Positions 6,001 to 14,000 of a DNA stretch of 22,970 nucleotides are shown here, in pieces. The translations under genes were made by a program, and so were the position numbers. Positions within the stretch are counted from its first letter, which is position 1, and every line of letters begins with the position of its first letter. The notes beneath the pieces are model-generated. The model had not been told where the DNA came from. It saw only the letters and a list, made by a program, of their open reading frames with translations, and did not search any database. The stretch is from assembly GCA_027335515.1 (NCBI GenBank), contig DAHWHT010000276.1:1-22970 (forward strand). The letters run 5' to 3'. Origin of the DNA: Clostridia bacterium (GTDB lineage: Bacteria; Bacillota_E; RBS10-35; JAJYVN01).

Positions 6001-6900
6001 TCATCCGTGGGGTCCGAGTGCGCCTGTGATCGAGGTCAGGGCCGGATAACCCAACAGAATCACGATGACCGGCATGATGAAGACGGCAACTGGCAGGATG
6101 ATCGCGGCCCCGGCGCGATTGGCATGCTCGCGCGCCGCCTCGTTGCGTTGGCGCCGAATGGACTGAGCCTGCTGACGCAGCACCGCTGCGGTCCGGGAAC
6201 CGAACTGGCCGGCGCGCACCAGCGCTTCGGTGACCGCATACACGTCCTTGTGTCCCAAGCGGTCCGCCAGCCCGCCCAGGGCGTGCTCGTTCCATTGCCC
6301 CATCTCCCGCTCACCGCGCGCCCGTTCGAACGCATCCGACAGGATTCCGGGAAACTCCGGTGCCACCGTCTGCACCGCCTGGTCCATGGAGAGGCCGCTC
6401 TGCGCCGCCAGCGCGAGGAATTCCAAGAAGTAGAGCAGCTCGCGGTCGATCTGCCTGCGCCGACGCGACGCGACGGCACCGAGCCACAGATCCGGCGTGG
6501 CATAGCCCGCAAACCCACCCAGCACCGCGCCTGGCATGGTCCCGACCATGCCGAGCAGATAGCCGCCGCAGGCCGCGCCCGCGATGACCCCGCCGACGAC
6601 GGCCAGCAGGCGGGCGGCCCCAAACTGCTCTGCGGTCAGTGGCGAGCCTGCGGCAAGCAGCAGCCGCCCGTCCGCATGCCCGCCACCCCGCGCCAACGGC
6701 GCCACGCGCGCCAGCGCACCCTGGAATCCGCGCGCCATGGAACGCCGCAGGGTCGCCGCGGCGGGCGCCCCGTGCAACGGCGCATCACGTTGGTCGGCCC
6801 CGCGCACGTCGCGCTTGGCCCGACCCGGGCCCCGACCCCGGGCGAGCATCAGGCCCATGCTGAGTACCGCACCAAACACCAGCGCAAAGAGCAGTGGCAC
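6001..6900 (-). CDS. tadC: Tad inner-membrane platform protein TadC (type II secretion F family)
   Basis: This 299-residue protein has an N-terminal helix (2-20), a paired hydrophobic region at about 98-140, a cytoplasmic T2SS-F domain at about 155-265 containing ELLYFLEFLALAAQSGLSMD and RAGQFGSRTAAVLRQQAQSI, and a C-terminal helix (270-290). It would form the membrane platform with TadB that couples TadA ATPase action to pilin extrusion. The start is GTG at 6900, immediately after the tadB stop (6903-6901), with GGAGGAGATGG at the end of tadB acting as ribosome site, so the genes are translationally coupled. Confidence 0.9.
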   Translation of the reverse strand: MPLLFALVFGAVLSMGLMLARGRGPGRAKRDVRGADQRDAPLHGAPAAATLRRSMARGFQGALARVAPLARGGGHADGRLLLAAGSPLTAEQFGAARLLAVVGGVIAGAACGGYLLGMVGTMPGAVLGGFAGYATPDLWLGAVASRRRRQIDRELLYFLEFLALAAQSGLSMDQAVQTVAPEFPGILSDAFERARGEREMGQWNEHALGGLADRLGHKDVYAVTEALVRAGQFGSRTAAVLRQQAQSIRRQRNEAAREHANRAGAAIILPVAVFIMPVIVILLGYPALTSITGALGPHG

Positions 6901-7836
6901 CTACACCATCTCCTCCGGTACGCTCATGCGCCGCACCACGAAATAGCCGATGGCCAACCACACCGTGCTGAACAACAACATGGTCTGCCCACTGGTCGAC
7001 TCGAACAACGGCGCCTCAAACGGCGGATACACCAGACGCAAAAAGAGCAGCAGCAACGGCGGCACGGCCACCAGCATGTTGGCCTGCAGGCGCCCGCCCG
7101 CCGTGGCCGCGCGCATGACCGCCGCCGTCTCACGGCGCTCGCGCAACGTCTGGTTCAGCCCCACCAGGCAGTCGCTCAGCCGGGCCCCGGCCCCCTGGTT
7201 GAGTCGCATCCCGGCCACCAGCAGCTGAACCTCCGGCAGCGGCACCCGCTCTCCAAGGAGCCGCAGGGCTTCGGACAGGCCGAGCTTGTCCGCATCCCAC
7301 ACGGTCCGCACCAGTTCCGGACCGAGGATGCCGCCGCCATCCTCCCCAACGCGCAGGATGGCTTCATAGCCCTGCATCCCGGCGTCTACCGCCGCCGCCA
7401 ACGCGGCGGTGGTCCGTTCCATTTCCAGCGCGATCTGCTCGCGCCGCTTCCACGCCTGTCGCTCAATCCAGACCACCGGAGCCCACAGCCCGCCGACCAC
7501 CGCGGCATCGGCCATCCAGCCCGGCCCGAGGATCATCGTGGCCGCCGCCCAACACACCACCGCACCGATCGCCGCCAGCACCACGACCGTCTGCAGGCTC
7601 ATGGCGATGGCTCCCTGACGCAAGCGACGGTTGAGATACCCAAAAGGGAACGGCAGATCCGACCGCGGCCTGGTCATCGGTGTGGCCTTCGCCGCGCGCC
7701 TGGCCGATCGGTCCCTGTGGTCCAGTGCCTGCAGGTCGTGCACCGCCCGGCCCCGCCGGCGCAGGCGCCACCACTGACGAACGGCCAGCGCAAGGGCCGC
7801 GACCGCCGCGGCCGTGGCCCCAAACACCACCAACAA
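6901..7836 (-). CDS. tadB: Tad inner-membrane platform protein TadB (type II secretion F family)
   Basis: With a TTG start at 7836 the protein has 311 residues, normal for TadB. An N-terminal helix (2-20) is followed by a basic cytoplasmic stretch (24-75), two helices (about 83-123), a T2SS-F domain (about 135-255; [20 protein letters not shown]) and C-terminal helices (about 252-268 and 283-302). TadB pairs with TadC. The frame is open up to 8091, but that would overlap tadA by over 200 bases with non-protein-like sequence. The TTG at 7836 has AGAGGGGG about 10 bases upstream and begins 31 bases after the tadA stop. Weak initiation is possible; two GTG codons follow shortly. Confidence 0.86.
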   Translation of the reverse strand: MLVVFGATAAAVAALALAVRQWWRLRRRGRAVHDLQALDHRDRSARRAAKATPMTRPRSDLPFPFGYLNRRLRQGAIAMSLQTVVVLAAIGAVVCWAAATMILGPGWMADAAVVGGLWAPVVWIERQAWKRREQIALEMERTTAALAAAVDAGMQGYEAILRVGEDGGGILGPELVRTVWDADKLGLSEALRLLGERVPLPEVQLLVAGMRLNQGAGARLSDCLVGLNQTLRERRETAAVMRAATAGGRLQANMLVAVPPLLLLFLRLVYPPFEAPLFESTSGQTMLLFSTVWLAIGYFVVRRMSVPEEMV

Positions 7837-7867
7837 ACCCCATTCACCCCCTCTGGCGCGCGGCGCG

Positions 7868-9223
7868 TTACGTACGCAGGCTGCCGTCCGCCCGCACCCA
7901 CGGCGGTGCTTGGTGGGTGGAGACCATCGCGTCCCCATCCCAGCGAAACAGCTCCGTGAGCCGCGGCACGCCCTGCTCGTCCACGCCCGACACGGCCGTG
8001 ATGCTGTCAAAGCGCCGTCGCCCCCGATGGCGCACCACCTGCACGACCACCTTGATCGCCTGGGCCGCGATGCGAATAATCGTCTGCTCATTGGCAGGCG
8101 CGGTCCCGCTCAGGGTCGTCGCCTGCACCAGGCGGTCAAAGAGTTCCAACGGTGAATTGGCGTGCGCGGTGGACAGCGAACCATCGTGGCCGGTGTTCAT
8201 GGCCACCAGCATGTCCAGAGCCTCCGCGCCGCGAAACTCGCCCACGATGATCCGATCCGGCCGCATGCGCAGGGCGTTGACCACCAGGTGCTGGATCGTC
8301 ACCGACCCCGCACCCTCCGTATTGGCGGGCCGCGCCTCCAAGCGAACGACGTGCGGCTGGCGCGGCTGCAACTCCGCCGCATCCTCGATGTAGACGGTGC
8401 GATGCGTGATCGGAATGAACGCACTGAGGGCATTGAGCACCGTCGTCTTGCCCGAGCCCGTGCCGCCCGACACGATCAGGTTCGCCCCGTTGTGCACGCA
8501 CCAAGCGAGCACCACCCAGGCCGGAGCTCCATGGGGGTATGGACATGCAAGCTCCTTTGGCATGCCGTACGCCATGGCGGACCCGAAGGCACCGGCCTCC
8601 ACCAGTTCCTCCAGGCTGAAGGGTCTTGGAAACCGCCGAATGGTCAGCACCGTGCCGAGCAACGACACCGGAGGCCGCACCGCGTTGACACGGCTGCCGT
8701 CCGGCAGGCGCGCATCCACCGTCGGATGCGCCACCGAGAACGACCGGCCAAGGGGAGAGACGATTCGCTCCACCAGTGCCTGAACCGCCGGATCGTTGCG
8801 GAAGGTGATGTCCGTCAGTTCGATCCGCCCGGCGCGCTCGACAAACACCTGCTTGGGGCCGTTGACCATGATCTCCGTCACGCTCGGGTCGTCCATCAGC
8901 GGCTGCAGCACGCCCAACCGCCCACCGAGGGTCATCAGAATCTCGTGCTCGATGGCTTCCATCTGGGGCCGCGCCAGGTTGCCCGCCTCGTCCGCCACCA
9001 GCGCCTTGGCCAGCGCCCGCTGTTCGTGCTCCGCCAATCCCTGGCCCTCGTCCGAAAGCCGCGTGATAACCCGGCGCACCGCATCCTGCTCCGGGGTGTC
9101 GGCCGAGTCCCTCACGCCGAGAAATTGGCGCGGCTGCGCGCTTTCCGTTACCGCGAGCGTCCCCACCTGCAGTTGCGCCTGCTCCCGTTCGCGCCGCATC
9201 CTCGCCAGGTGGTTTTCGGTCAC
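7868..9223 (-). CDS. tadA: Tad pilus assembly ATPase TadA/CpaF
   Basis: This cytoplasmic secretion ATPase of the VirB11/PulE superfamily has 451 residues from the GTG at 9223. An N-terminal domain includes [18 protein letters not shown]. Then come the Walker A motif GGTGSGKTT (253-261), the Asp box [11 protein letters not shown], the Walker B region [19 protein letters not shown] (322-340) and the His box [14 protein letters not shown] (344-357). It would hexamerise beneath TadB/TadC and drive pilus assembly. GTG 9223 overlaps the tadZ stop as GTGA, a coupling seen elsewhere in this window; an ATG at 9244 (seven more residues) is the alternative. A short insertion ([15 protein letters not shown], about 220-234) precedes Walker A. 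Confidence 0.93.
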   Translation of the reverse strand: MTENHLARMRREREQAQLQVGTLAVTESAQPRQFLGVRDSADTPEQDAVRRVITRLSDEGQGLAEHEQRALAKALVADEAGNLARPQMEAIEHEILMTLGGRLGVLQPLMDDPSVTEIMVNGPKQVFVERAGRIELTDITFRNDPAVQALVERIVSPLGRSFSVAHPTVDARLPDGSRVNAVRPPVSLLGTVLTIRRFPRPFSLEELVEAGAFGSAMAYGMPKELACPYPHGAPAWVVLAWCVHNGANLIVSGGTGSGKTTVLNALSAFIPITHRTVYIEDAAELQPRQPHVVRLEARPANTEGAGSVTIQHLVVNALRMRPDRIIVGEFRGAEALDMLVAMNTGHDGSLSTAHANSPLELFDRLVQATTLSGTAPANEQTIIRIAAQAIKVVVQVVRHRGRRRFDSITAVSGVDEQGVPRLTELFRWDGDAMVSTHQAPPWVRADGSLRT

Positions 9224-10464
9224 CGCGCCACCCCACCCCACCATCGACGCCGGCCGCCCGGGCCCAGCGCCGGAACGACGCCATCCATCGCGCGGTACAG
9301 AGCGGTCATGAAACCGCCCCAGGGCTCAGCCGCCGCCAGCGGCCGGCCGCGATTGACGGCCCGGATGGTCCCCGGATCAAAGGGCAGTGCACCCAAGACG
9401 GGCGCGCCCACCGCCTCGCGCACCTCTGCCGCCGAATAGGACCCGGCCCCGGGACGCGCCGCATTGACCAACAGCTTGTACTTGCTGATCGGCATGCCGG
9501 CGTGCCGCAGACCATCGAGACCCTTGGCGGTCCGCCGCAATCCGTCGAGCGTCGGCTCCACCATGACCACAACCGTTGTCGCCGCGGTCAACGCCGCCCA
9601 CACCGCCTCCGTGACGGTGGGCGCGCAATCCACCACCACCAGGCCAAACATGCGCGGCAGCGTCCCCAACACCGTGGCCATCAGATCGCCGCCCACCCCC
9701 TGGTCCATCTGCCCCGGGCTGAACAGGCAGTACAGCCCCCCCTTGGTCTGGCCCAGTTTGTGGCGCGCAATGGCCGGATCCATCTGCTGCTCTCCCCGGT
9801 ACTCGGCCCAGTCCTGGATGGTCGGCCGCATGGGTACGCCAAGGATCGTCGCCGTGCTGCCCATCCCCTCCTCGGCGTCGACCAACACCACCTCGCGGCG
9901 CCTGCGGCTCAGCGGTGAGGATGCCGCCAATGCGAGGCTCACGGCCACCAGCGTCTTACCAACCCCGCCCTTGAAGCCCATCACCGCCACCGTCCGCGGG
10001 GCGTCAAAGGCTCCGGTCTGGGCGGCCTCTCCCCCGGAAGGTGCGGCGGTCAGACCCGAGGTCACCCGGTGGTCCATCTCCATGTCCTCGTGAATGCGCC
10101 GCGCCAGCGCCTCCGCGGTGAACGGCTTGGCCACCACCCCGCGCACCCCGCGCCGACGCGCCTCGTCCCACAACTCGCGCGTCGGCGCCTCGCTCATCAG
10201 ATAGACACGCACCGACGGCAGCTTCCGGGTCAGGTTCGCCGCCGCAGTCAAACCGGACCGGCCCGCCAACCCGTGGTCCACCAACACCAGATCCGCGCCG
10301 TTGTCCGCCACCAGCCGCGGCACGTCCGCCTCGTTGGCGGTCGCACCCGCCATGCGCAGATCGGCTGAAGCCGTGAACATCTCCTGCAGCTGGTCCCGCC
10401 AACCCGGGTCATCGTCCAACGCGACAAACCACAGGGCGCGTCCCAGTTCCTCCGCCAAGGCCAT
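9220..10464 (-). CDS. tadZ: TadZ/CpaE-type pilus positioning protein (receiver plus ParA-like ATPase)
   Basis: A 414-residue two-domain protein. Residues 10-128 are a response-regulator receiver fold with what looks like a full acidic pocket: D17-D19, D63 in LVLVDH, S91 and K113 in VVAKPFTAE. Residues 157-400 are a MinD/ParA-family ATPase with the deviant Walker A GFKGGVGKT (163-171), VVLVDAEEGMGSTATILG, and VVVDCAPTVTEAVWAAL. TadZ marks the site of Tad pilus assembly and recruits TadA. The start ATG 10464 is preceded by AAGGGGGGG at seven bases; the frame is open to 10944 but that portion overlaps cpaB. The gene is 62 bases after cpaB and overlaps tadA by four bases. A degenerate paralogue lies upstream at 11619-12476. 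Confidence 0.92.
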   Translation of the reverse strand: MALAEELGRALWFVALDDDPGWRDQLQEMFTASADLRMAGATANEADVPRLVADNGADLVLVDHGLAGRSGLTAAANLTRKLPSVRVYLMSEAPTRELWDEARRRGVRGVVAKPFTAEALARRIHEDMEMDHRVTSGLTAAPSGGEAAQTGAFDAPRTVAVMGFKGGVGKTLVAVSLALAASSPLSRRRREVVLVDAEEGMGSTATILGVPMRPTIQDWAEYRGEQQMDPAIARHKLGQTKGGLYCLFSPGQMDQGVGGDLMATVLGTLPRMFGLVVVDCAPTVTEAVWAALTAATTVVVMVEPTLDGLRRTAKGLDGLRHAGMPISKYKLLVNAARPGAGSYSAAEVREAVGAPVLGALPFDPGTIRAVNRGRPLAAAEPWGGFMTALYRAMDGVVPALGPGGRRRWWGGVAR

Positions 10465-10526
10465 CGCCGTGCCCCCCCTTCGGCCGGTCGACCGCTTGAG
10501 ACCGGCTGCCGGCAACCCCGCGCGGG

Positions 10527-11393
10527 TCAGCCCCGCCCCAGATTCCCCGACACGACCGAGGGCAGCGCACCAGAGCCACCCGCGGTCCGTGCGAACGTGG
10601 CCGTCAAGTGCCGCACACTCACGGGCTGCGTGTAGCCCGGCGGCAGCAACAACACGGCCACCTTGCCGGCAGCCCGAGCCGCTTCCACCCGGAGCGCCTG
10701 CTTGGGCGACAGCCCCAGGACCAGCCATCCGGACTGGGACCCCCCGCCTGCGGACATCCCCGGGGCCGCGTTTTGTGCGTCCGAGATCCGCTGCAGCACC
10801 GGAATCCCCGCGGCGACCACGGCGGCCGCATGTCCGCGGCTTGAGCGGTAGGGCGCCACCACGTCCACGTGGTCGCCCGTGTGGATCACCAAATACCCCG
10901 CGTCCGCGTTCGCCGGCAGGGCCATGGCCACCAGATCCCGGCACGTGCGCTCCACCCGCCCCCGGGGGTTCCCCGTCGCGGCCGGAGGCGGGGCGGCATG
11001 CCGCACACAGCCGGACACACCCGCCAGGCGCGCCAACCGCACATCAAACGCCGAAAGCGCCGCAACTCCGCCAACCATCGCCTGCCGGGTCACCATCTCC
11101 CCCGGAACCAAGCCCACACGCGTGTACCTGCCCGCCACCGCGGCCACCGTCCGCAACGTGCCCGCCGCCACGGCGGCGCGCGGTACCTTCACCCGTTGCA
11201 CATCGCCGGCCGTGACCTGGCTCAGCGGCGCCACCTCCCTGCGGGCCATCACCACCACCGTCTGCTGGCGCGCCGCCTCCACCAGCCGCACCGCAACCCC
11301 CCCGGCCGCCAGGGCGCACACCATCGCGGCCAGCACGAACCACAGCCCGCCGCCGCGACGCTCCACGCCCGCCGCATCTGCCACCGACGCCAT
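10527..11393 (-). CDS. cpaB: Flp pilus assembly protein CpaB/RcpC (SAF domain)
   Basis: This 288-residue protein has one N-terminal membrane helix (GLWFVLAAMVCALAAGGVAV, 17-36) and an extracytoplasmic SAF domain (about 45-105) with VVVMARREVAPLSQVTAGDV and GLVPGEMVTRQ. A C-terminal RcpC-like region contains LPANADAGYLVIHTGDHVDV and VLLLPPGYTQPV. CpaB is needed for Tad pilus assembly, and in Gram-negatives works with the secretin; no secretin gene is present here. The start ATG 11393 has GGGAGGG six bases upstream; the frame stays open to 11516 but with no support. It lies 62 bases before tadZ and 225 bases after the degenerate TadZ paralogue; that gap holds no gene I can support. Confidence 0.88.
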   Translation of the reverse strand: MASVADAAGVERRGGGLWFVLAAMVCALAAGGVAVRLVEAARQQTVVVMARREVAPLSQVTAGDVQRVKVPRAAVAAGTLRTVAAVAGRYTRVGLVPGEMVTRQAMVGGVAALSAFDVRLARLAGVSGCVRHAAPPPAATGNPRGRVERTCRDLVAMALPANADAGYLVIHTGDHVDVVAPYRSSRGHAAAVVAAGIPVLQRISDAQNAAPGMSAGGGSQSGWLVLGLSPKQALRVEAARAAGKVAVLLLPPGYTQPVSVRHLTATFARTAGGSGALPSVVSGNLGRG

Positions 11394-11618
11394 TTCTTGC
11401 CCTCCCAAAGACAGGCCGGGGCGCCCGGTCTCACGCCGGAGGCCCACCCTTCGGGCCGAAGCGCAGCGGCCGCCCTTCGGAGCACGCACGGCCGCGCCCG
11501 CTGGCCCGTCCCGCACCGGTCACCGCCGGCTCCCGCCCGGGGGGCTGCCGGGTGCAGGCCGACCCCAGAGCACACCCACGGACTCCGCCCGATCGCCGCA
11601 GTTCCCCTTGCGCGCCCC

Positions 11619-12476
11619 TCAGGGCAGCCGGTGCAGCCGCTCCACGCCTGAAAGCGCCGCCGCGGCGAGCCGCCGCAGTGCGGTCAGGGATGGACCGCGC
11701 CGTGCCGCCGCGGCCCATCGTCTCCGCGGCGGAACCGTCCGCCCGGCCGCCGGGGCGAAGGGCGCCTCCCGCATGGCGACGGCGGGATCGACGCGCACCG
11801 CCCCGCGAATCTCCCACCAATCACGCCCGAGCGGCGCTCCCGGCACGCCCGCCGCGGAGCCGACACCGCCCAGGCCTTGGTCCGCATCGGACCACGCCAA
11901 CCGGGGGCGGGGCCGACGCCGCGGTGAAACGACGGTCGGCACGAGACCCGACTCCGCCAGGCACCTTCCCACGCCCCCCCGGAACCAACCGAGCGCCAAC
12001 AGCGCCAACGTCCGAGGTGCATCCGCCGGCGGCGCGTCCGGCCATACCCCCGGGTGCGCCCATTCCCCCGTCCGACCGACCGTCCCACACCGGTCGCGCG
12101 GTGGATCATCCTGCAGACGGCGGAGCAACTCGGCGGGGGTGAAGGGTTTGCGAACCACCCCGCAGATGCCCCGGAGCCGCAACGCCTCCACGAGGTCACG
12201 CTCCGACGCGGTCGCGGTGAGGTAGACCCGGGCGGACGGGAATTGGCGCGCGAGCGCAGCGGCCGCCGCCAGCCCCCGCGGACGGCGTCGCGCCTGCTCC
12301 ACCAAGATGACCCGTGCCCCGCTTACCCGCACCAGCCGGGCAACCTCCGCAACGCGGGATGCGCCTCCCGCCATGCGGAGCTCCAAAGACTCCAGGAACA
12401 CCGCGTTCATCTGCTCCAACCACCGCGCATCACGGTCCAACGCGACAAACCACAGCGGCTGCCCACCACCCGTCAT
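11619..12476 (-). CDS. degenerate TadZ paralogue: receiver-like domain plus broken ATPase domain
   Basis: This 285-residue frame aligns end to end with the first two thirds of TadZ (9220-10464). Shared blocks include LWFVALDRDARWLEQMNAVF (TadZ LWFVALDDDPGWRDQLQEMF), ARVYLTATAS, GICGVVRKPFTPAELLRRL, and ADQGLGGVGSAAGVPGAP (TadZ AEEGMGSTATILGVPMRP). The phosphoacceptor Asp is Glu60 (LVEQ), and Walker A has become GWFRGGVGRC, losing the essential Lys and Thr. The C-terminal third is missing. The receiver half is well kept while the ATPase half is eroded and Arg/Pro/Ala-rich, so it is either decaying or kept as a non-ATP-binding partner of TadZ. ATG 12476 is taken because it aligns with the TadZ start; no strong ribosome site is seen. 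The frame stays open far upstream, but that part is not protein-like. Confidence 0.6.
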   Translation of the reverse strand: MTGGGQPLWFVALDRDARWLEQMNAVFLESLELRMAGGASRVAEVARLVRVSGARVILVEQARRRPRGLAAAAALARQFPSARVYLTATASERDLVEALRLRGICGVVRKPFTPAELLRRLQDDPPRDRCGTVGRTGEWAHPGVWPDAPPADAPRTLALLALGWFRGGVGRCLAESGLVPTVVSPRRRPRPRLAWSDADQGLGGVGSAAGVPGAPLGRDWWEIRGAVRVDPAVAMREAPFAPAAGRTVPPRRRWAAAARRGPSLTALRRLAAAALSGVERLHRLP

Positions 12477-12691
12477 GTCCACACCGCGCGGCCCGGCCGG
12501 CCCTTCCCCCATCCTGTTCGGCCCAGATCTCACCCGCGCATCCACGGCGGCCCGCCTGGCCGGACCAGACCGCGACCGCCGCCGTTCGTGCCGACCCAAC
12601 CGGACGTGCGCCGTCGGACACCCCTGGACGTGGACGGTCGCACCTGGCGCGACGCGGCCGACCCCTGGGAACCGCCAAGGGGCGGACGGGG

Positions 12692-13075
12692 TTATCCACC
12701 TGCGCGGGCCCTTTCCGACGGCCCCCAGGCGGCCAACGCCAGCAGGCGCGCTGCGGCGGCGCGGTGTGGCGTGCGCGCCAGGCAGCCGGAGCCGCCGGCG
12801 CGGAGCACCTGGCTGCACAGGCCTGGGTCCGCGGCGTCGCCAACCAACCACACGTCCACTCGGCACAAGCAGCGGTCTGCCCAGACCCTGGCCAGCCGCA
12901 CACAGTGCGGGGCGGGAGCCTGCCACGAGGACACCAGCACCGCGCCCAGGCGGGTCGTTCGCACCGGCGTCCACGCTGCCGCCGTCCACAACCGACCGCC
13001 CACAGCCCGGACCACGGGCTCCCAGAGCCGCCACAACGGATCGGCGCCCAGCGCCACCACATCGGGGCGACTCAC
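12692..13075 (-). CDS. small receiver-like protein, phosphoacceptor absent (tentative)
   Basis: A 127-residue protein, possibly a stand-alone receiver-fold domain: VVALGADPLWRLWEPVV resembles the opening VALDxDPxW of TadZ, LGAVLVSSW matches the third strand with Ser instead of the phosphoacceptor Asp, VDVWLVGDAADPGL the fourth, and VLRAGGSGCLARTP the fifth-strand region with Arg in place of Lys. The alignment is weak and could be coincidental. GTG 13075 overlaps the stop of the upstream gene as GTGA, implying translational coupling. It would be the second gene of the tad operon. The 215 bases after it (12477-12691) hold no gene I can support. Confidence 0.5.
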   Translation of the reverse strand: MSRPDVVALGADPLWRLWEPVVRAVGGRLWTAAAWTPVRTTRLGAVLVSSWQAPAPHCVRLARVWADRCLCRVDVWLVGDAADPGLCSQVLRAGGSGCLARTPHRAAAARLLALAAWGPSERARAGG

Positions 13076-13782
13076 GGGCCCACGGGGCACAGACCCAAGG
13101 GCTGTCCCCATGCCACCAACCGCACCCGACAAAAGGCCAGGAGTCGATCCATCCCCGTGCACGTTCCCCGAAGGTGCAGCCAAACGTACCCCCCCCCGCG
13201 CAGCGCCGCAGCAAAGACCGGGACCATTCGGAATCCGGACGCCTGTCCCAGACGGCGCGCCACCCGCGCCCGATGCAGGGCCAGTCCCAAATCGCGCGCC
13301 CTGCCCAGCGCGACGGGCCCGCCGGCTGCGACCGGTTCCCTCGTCCCTCCGTCTTGTTCGGTCGGATCCGCCACCGCCGTCCCGGAGTCCGGGCGGGCAT
13401 CGCGGCCGCTGGCCGGCACCGCCTGCAAGTCGGGCAGGCCGAGTTCGCGGCGCACCCCCACCTCAAGGGCAAGCCGCTCCCCCGCGTGCAAACGCAGGCG
13501 GCCTGCCGGTTCGCCGCGCAGCCATCTGGCCATGGGCTCCGCCCACTGCGGACCAACGGACGAAAGCCCGCGGAGGAACTGCAGATCGGCGCCAAACCCG
13601 ACCTGCGCCCGAACACAGCGGCGCGCATCGCGAAGGTCGCGCGCCATCGCCCGCAGCAGGCGGGCGTCCTGAGGCACGGCCACCGTCAGGGCCACGCGGA
13701 TCCGCTGCAACTGGGCTTCCACATCGAGCAGCCAGCCCAACCGCCAACGGAGATGTCCGTCGTCTCGCGCCACCGCCAGCAC
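13072..13782 (-). CDS. unidentified protein, first gene of the tad operon
   Basis: A 236-residue protein I do not recognise. Residues 1-110 look helical and arginine-rich (RLLRAMARDLRDARRCVRAQ; WAEPMARWLRGEPAGRLRLH), 125-160 are polar and probably disordered, and 165-236 are mixed with several cysteines (TCTGMDRLLAFCRVRLVAWG). There is no signal peptide or clear membrane helix, so it is probably cytoplasmic. The start is a GTG at 13782, about 30 bases downstream of a good -10 box; a second GTG three codons later is possible. Its position suggests a Tad-related role, but nothing in the sequence states what. Confidence 0.55.
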   Translation of the reverse strand: MLAVARDDGHLRWRLGWLLDVEAQLQRIRVALTVAVPQDARLLRAMARDLRDARRCVRAQVGFGADLQFLRGLSSVGPQWAEPMARWLRGEPAGRLRLHAGERLALEVGVRRELGLPDLQAVPASGRDARPDSGTAVADPTEQDGGTREPVAAGGPVALGRARDLGLALHRARVARRLGQASGFRMVPVFAAALRGGGYVWLHLRGTCTGMDRLLAFCRVRLVAWGQPLGLCPVGP

Positions 13783-13811
13783 CCCCGCCGCCCGCCGCCT
13801 ATTCCATTTGC

Positions 13812-13840
13812 ATCCTATCCTGACTTTTTTTACCTGTCAA
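13812..13840 (-). promoter_or_regulatory. sigma-A promoter of the tad operon
   Basis: On the minus strand a perfect -35 TTGACA (13840-13835) is followed after exactly 17 bases by TAGGAT (13817-13812; 4 of 6 matches to TATAAT). The spacer holds seven consecutive A. This is the most AT-rich spot for kilobases. Transcription should start near 13804, about 22 bases before the GTG at 13782, and could read through the whole pilus locus. Confidence 0.75.
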
Positions 13841-14000
13841 GTCATGGAACGCGGCGCGGTTCCGGCGCCCACCTCTTGCGCGGCTGCGGCCCAGCCGCTA
13901 CCGTCCAAAGCGATGCGACCGATCCGAGCCCGACGGACGGCGGGAGGGGGGAACGGCGTCGCAAACGAACCGGGACGCCCAACAGACCACAAGCGAATGG

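Noticed and set aside
5932..7959. 675-codon open frame on the plus strand opposite tadC and tadB
   Set aside because: His-, Arg- and Pro-rich shadow with no domain, lying opposite two clear T2SS-F genes; long stop-free antisense frames are expected at this GC content.
12477..13628. Upstream extension of the degenerate TadZ frame to a 669-residue protein
   Set aside because: The extension overlaps two other frames that look more protein-like, and similarity to TadZ begins only at the ATG 12476.
13821..13834. T7 tract on the plus strand as an intrinsic terminator
   Set aside because: No hairpin precedes it on the plus strand, no plus-strand gene ends there, and it is the A-rich spacer of the minus-strand promoter.
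13801..13850. Divergent plus-strand promoter for pyrK overlapping the tad promoter
   Set aside because: The best candidate (TTGCAT with TACCTG at 17 bases) matches consensus poorly at both boxes.
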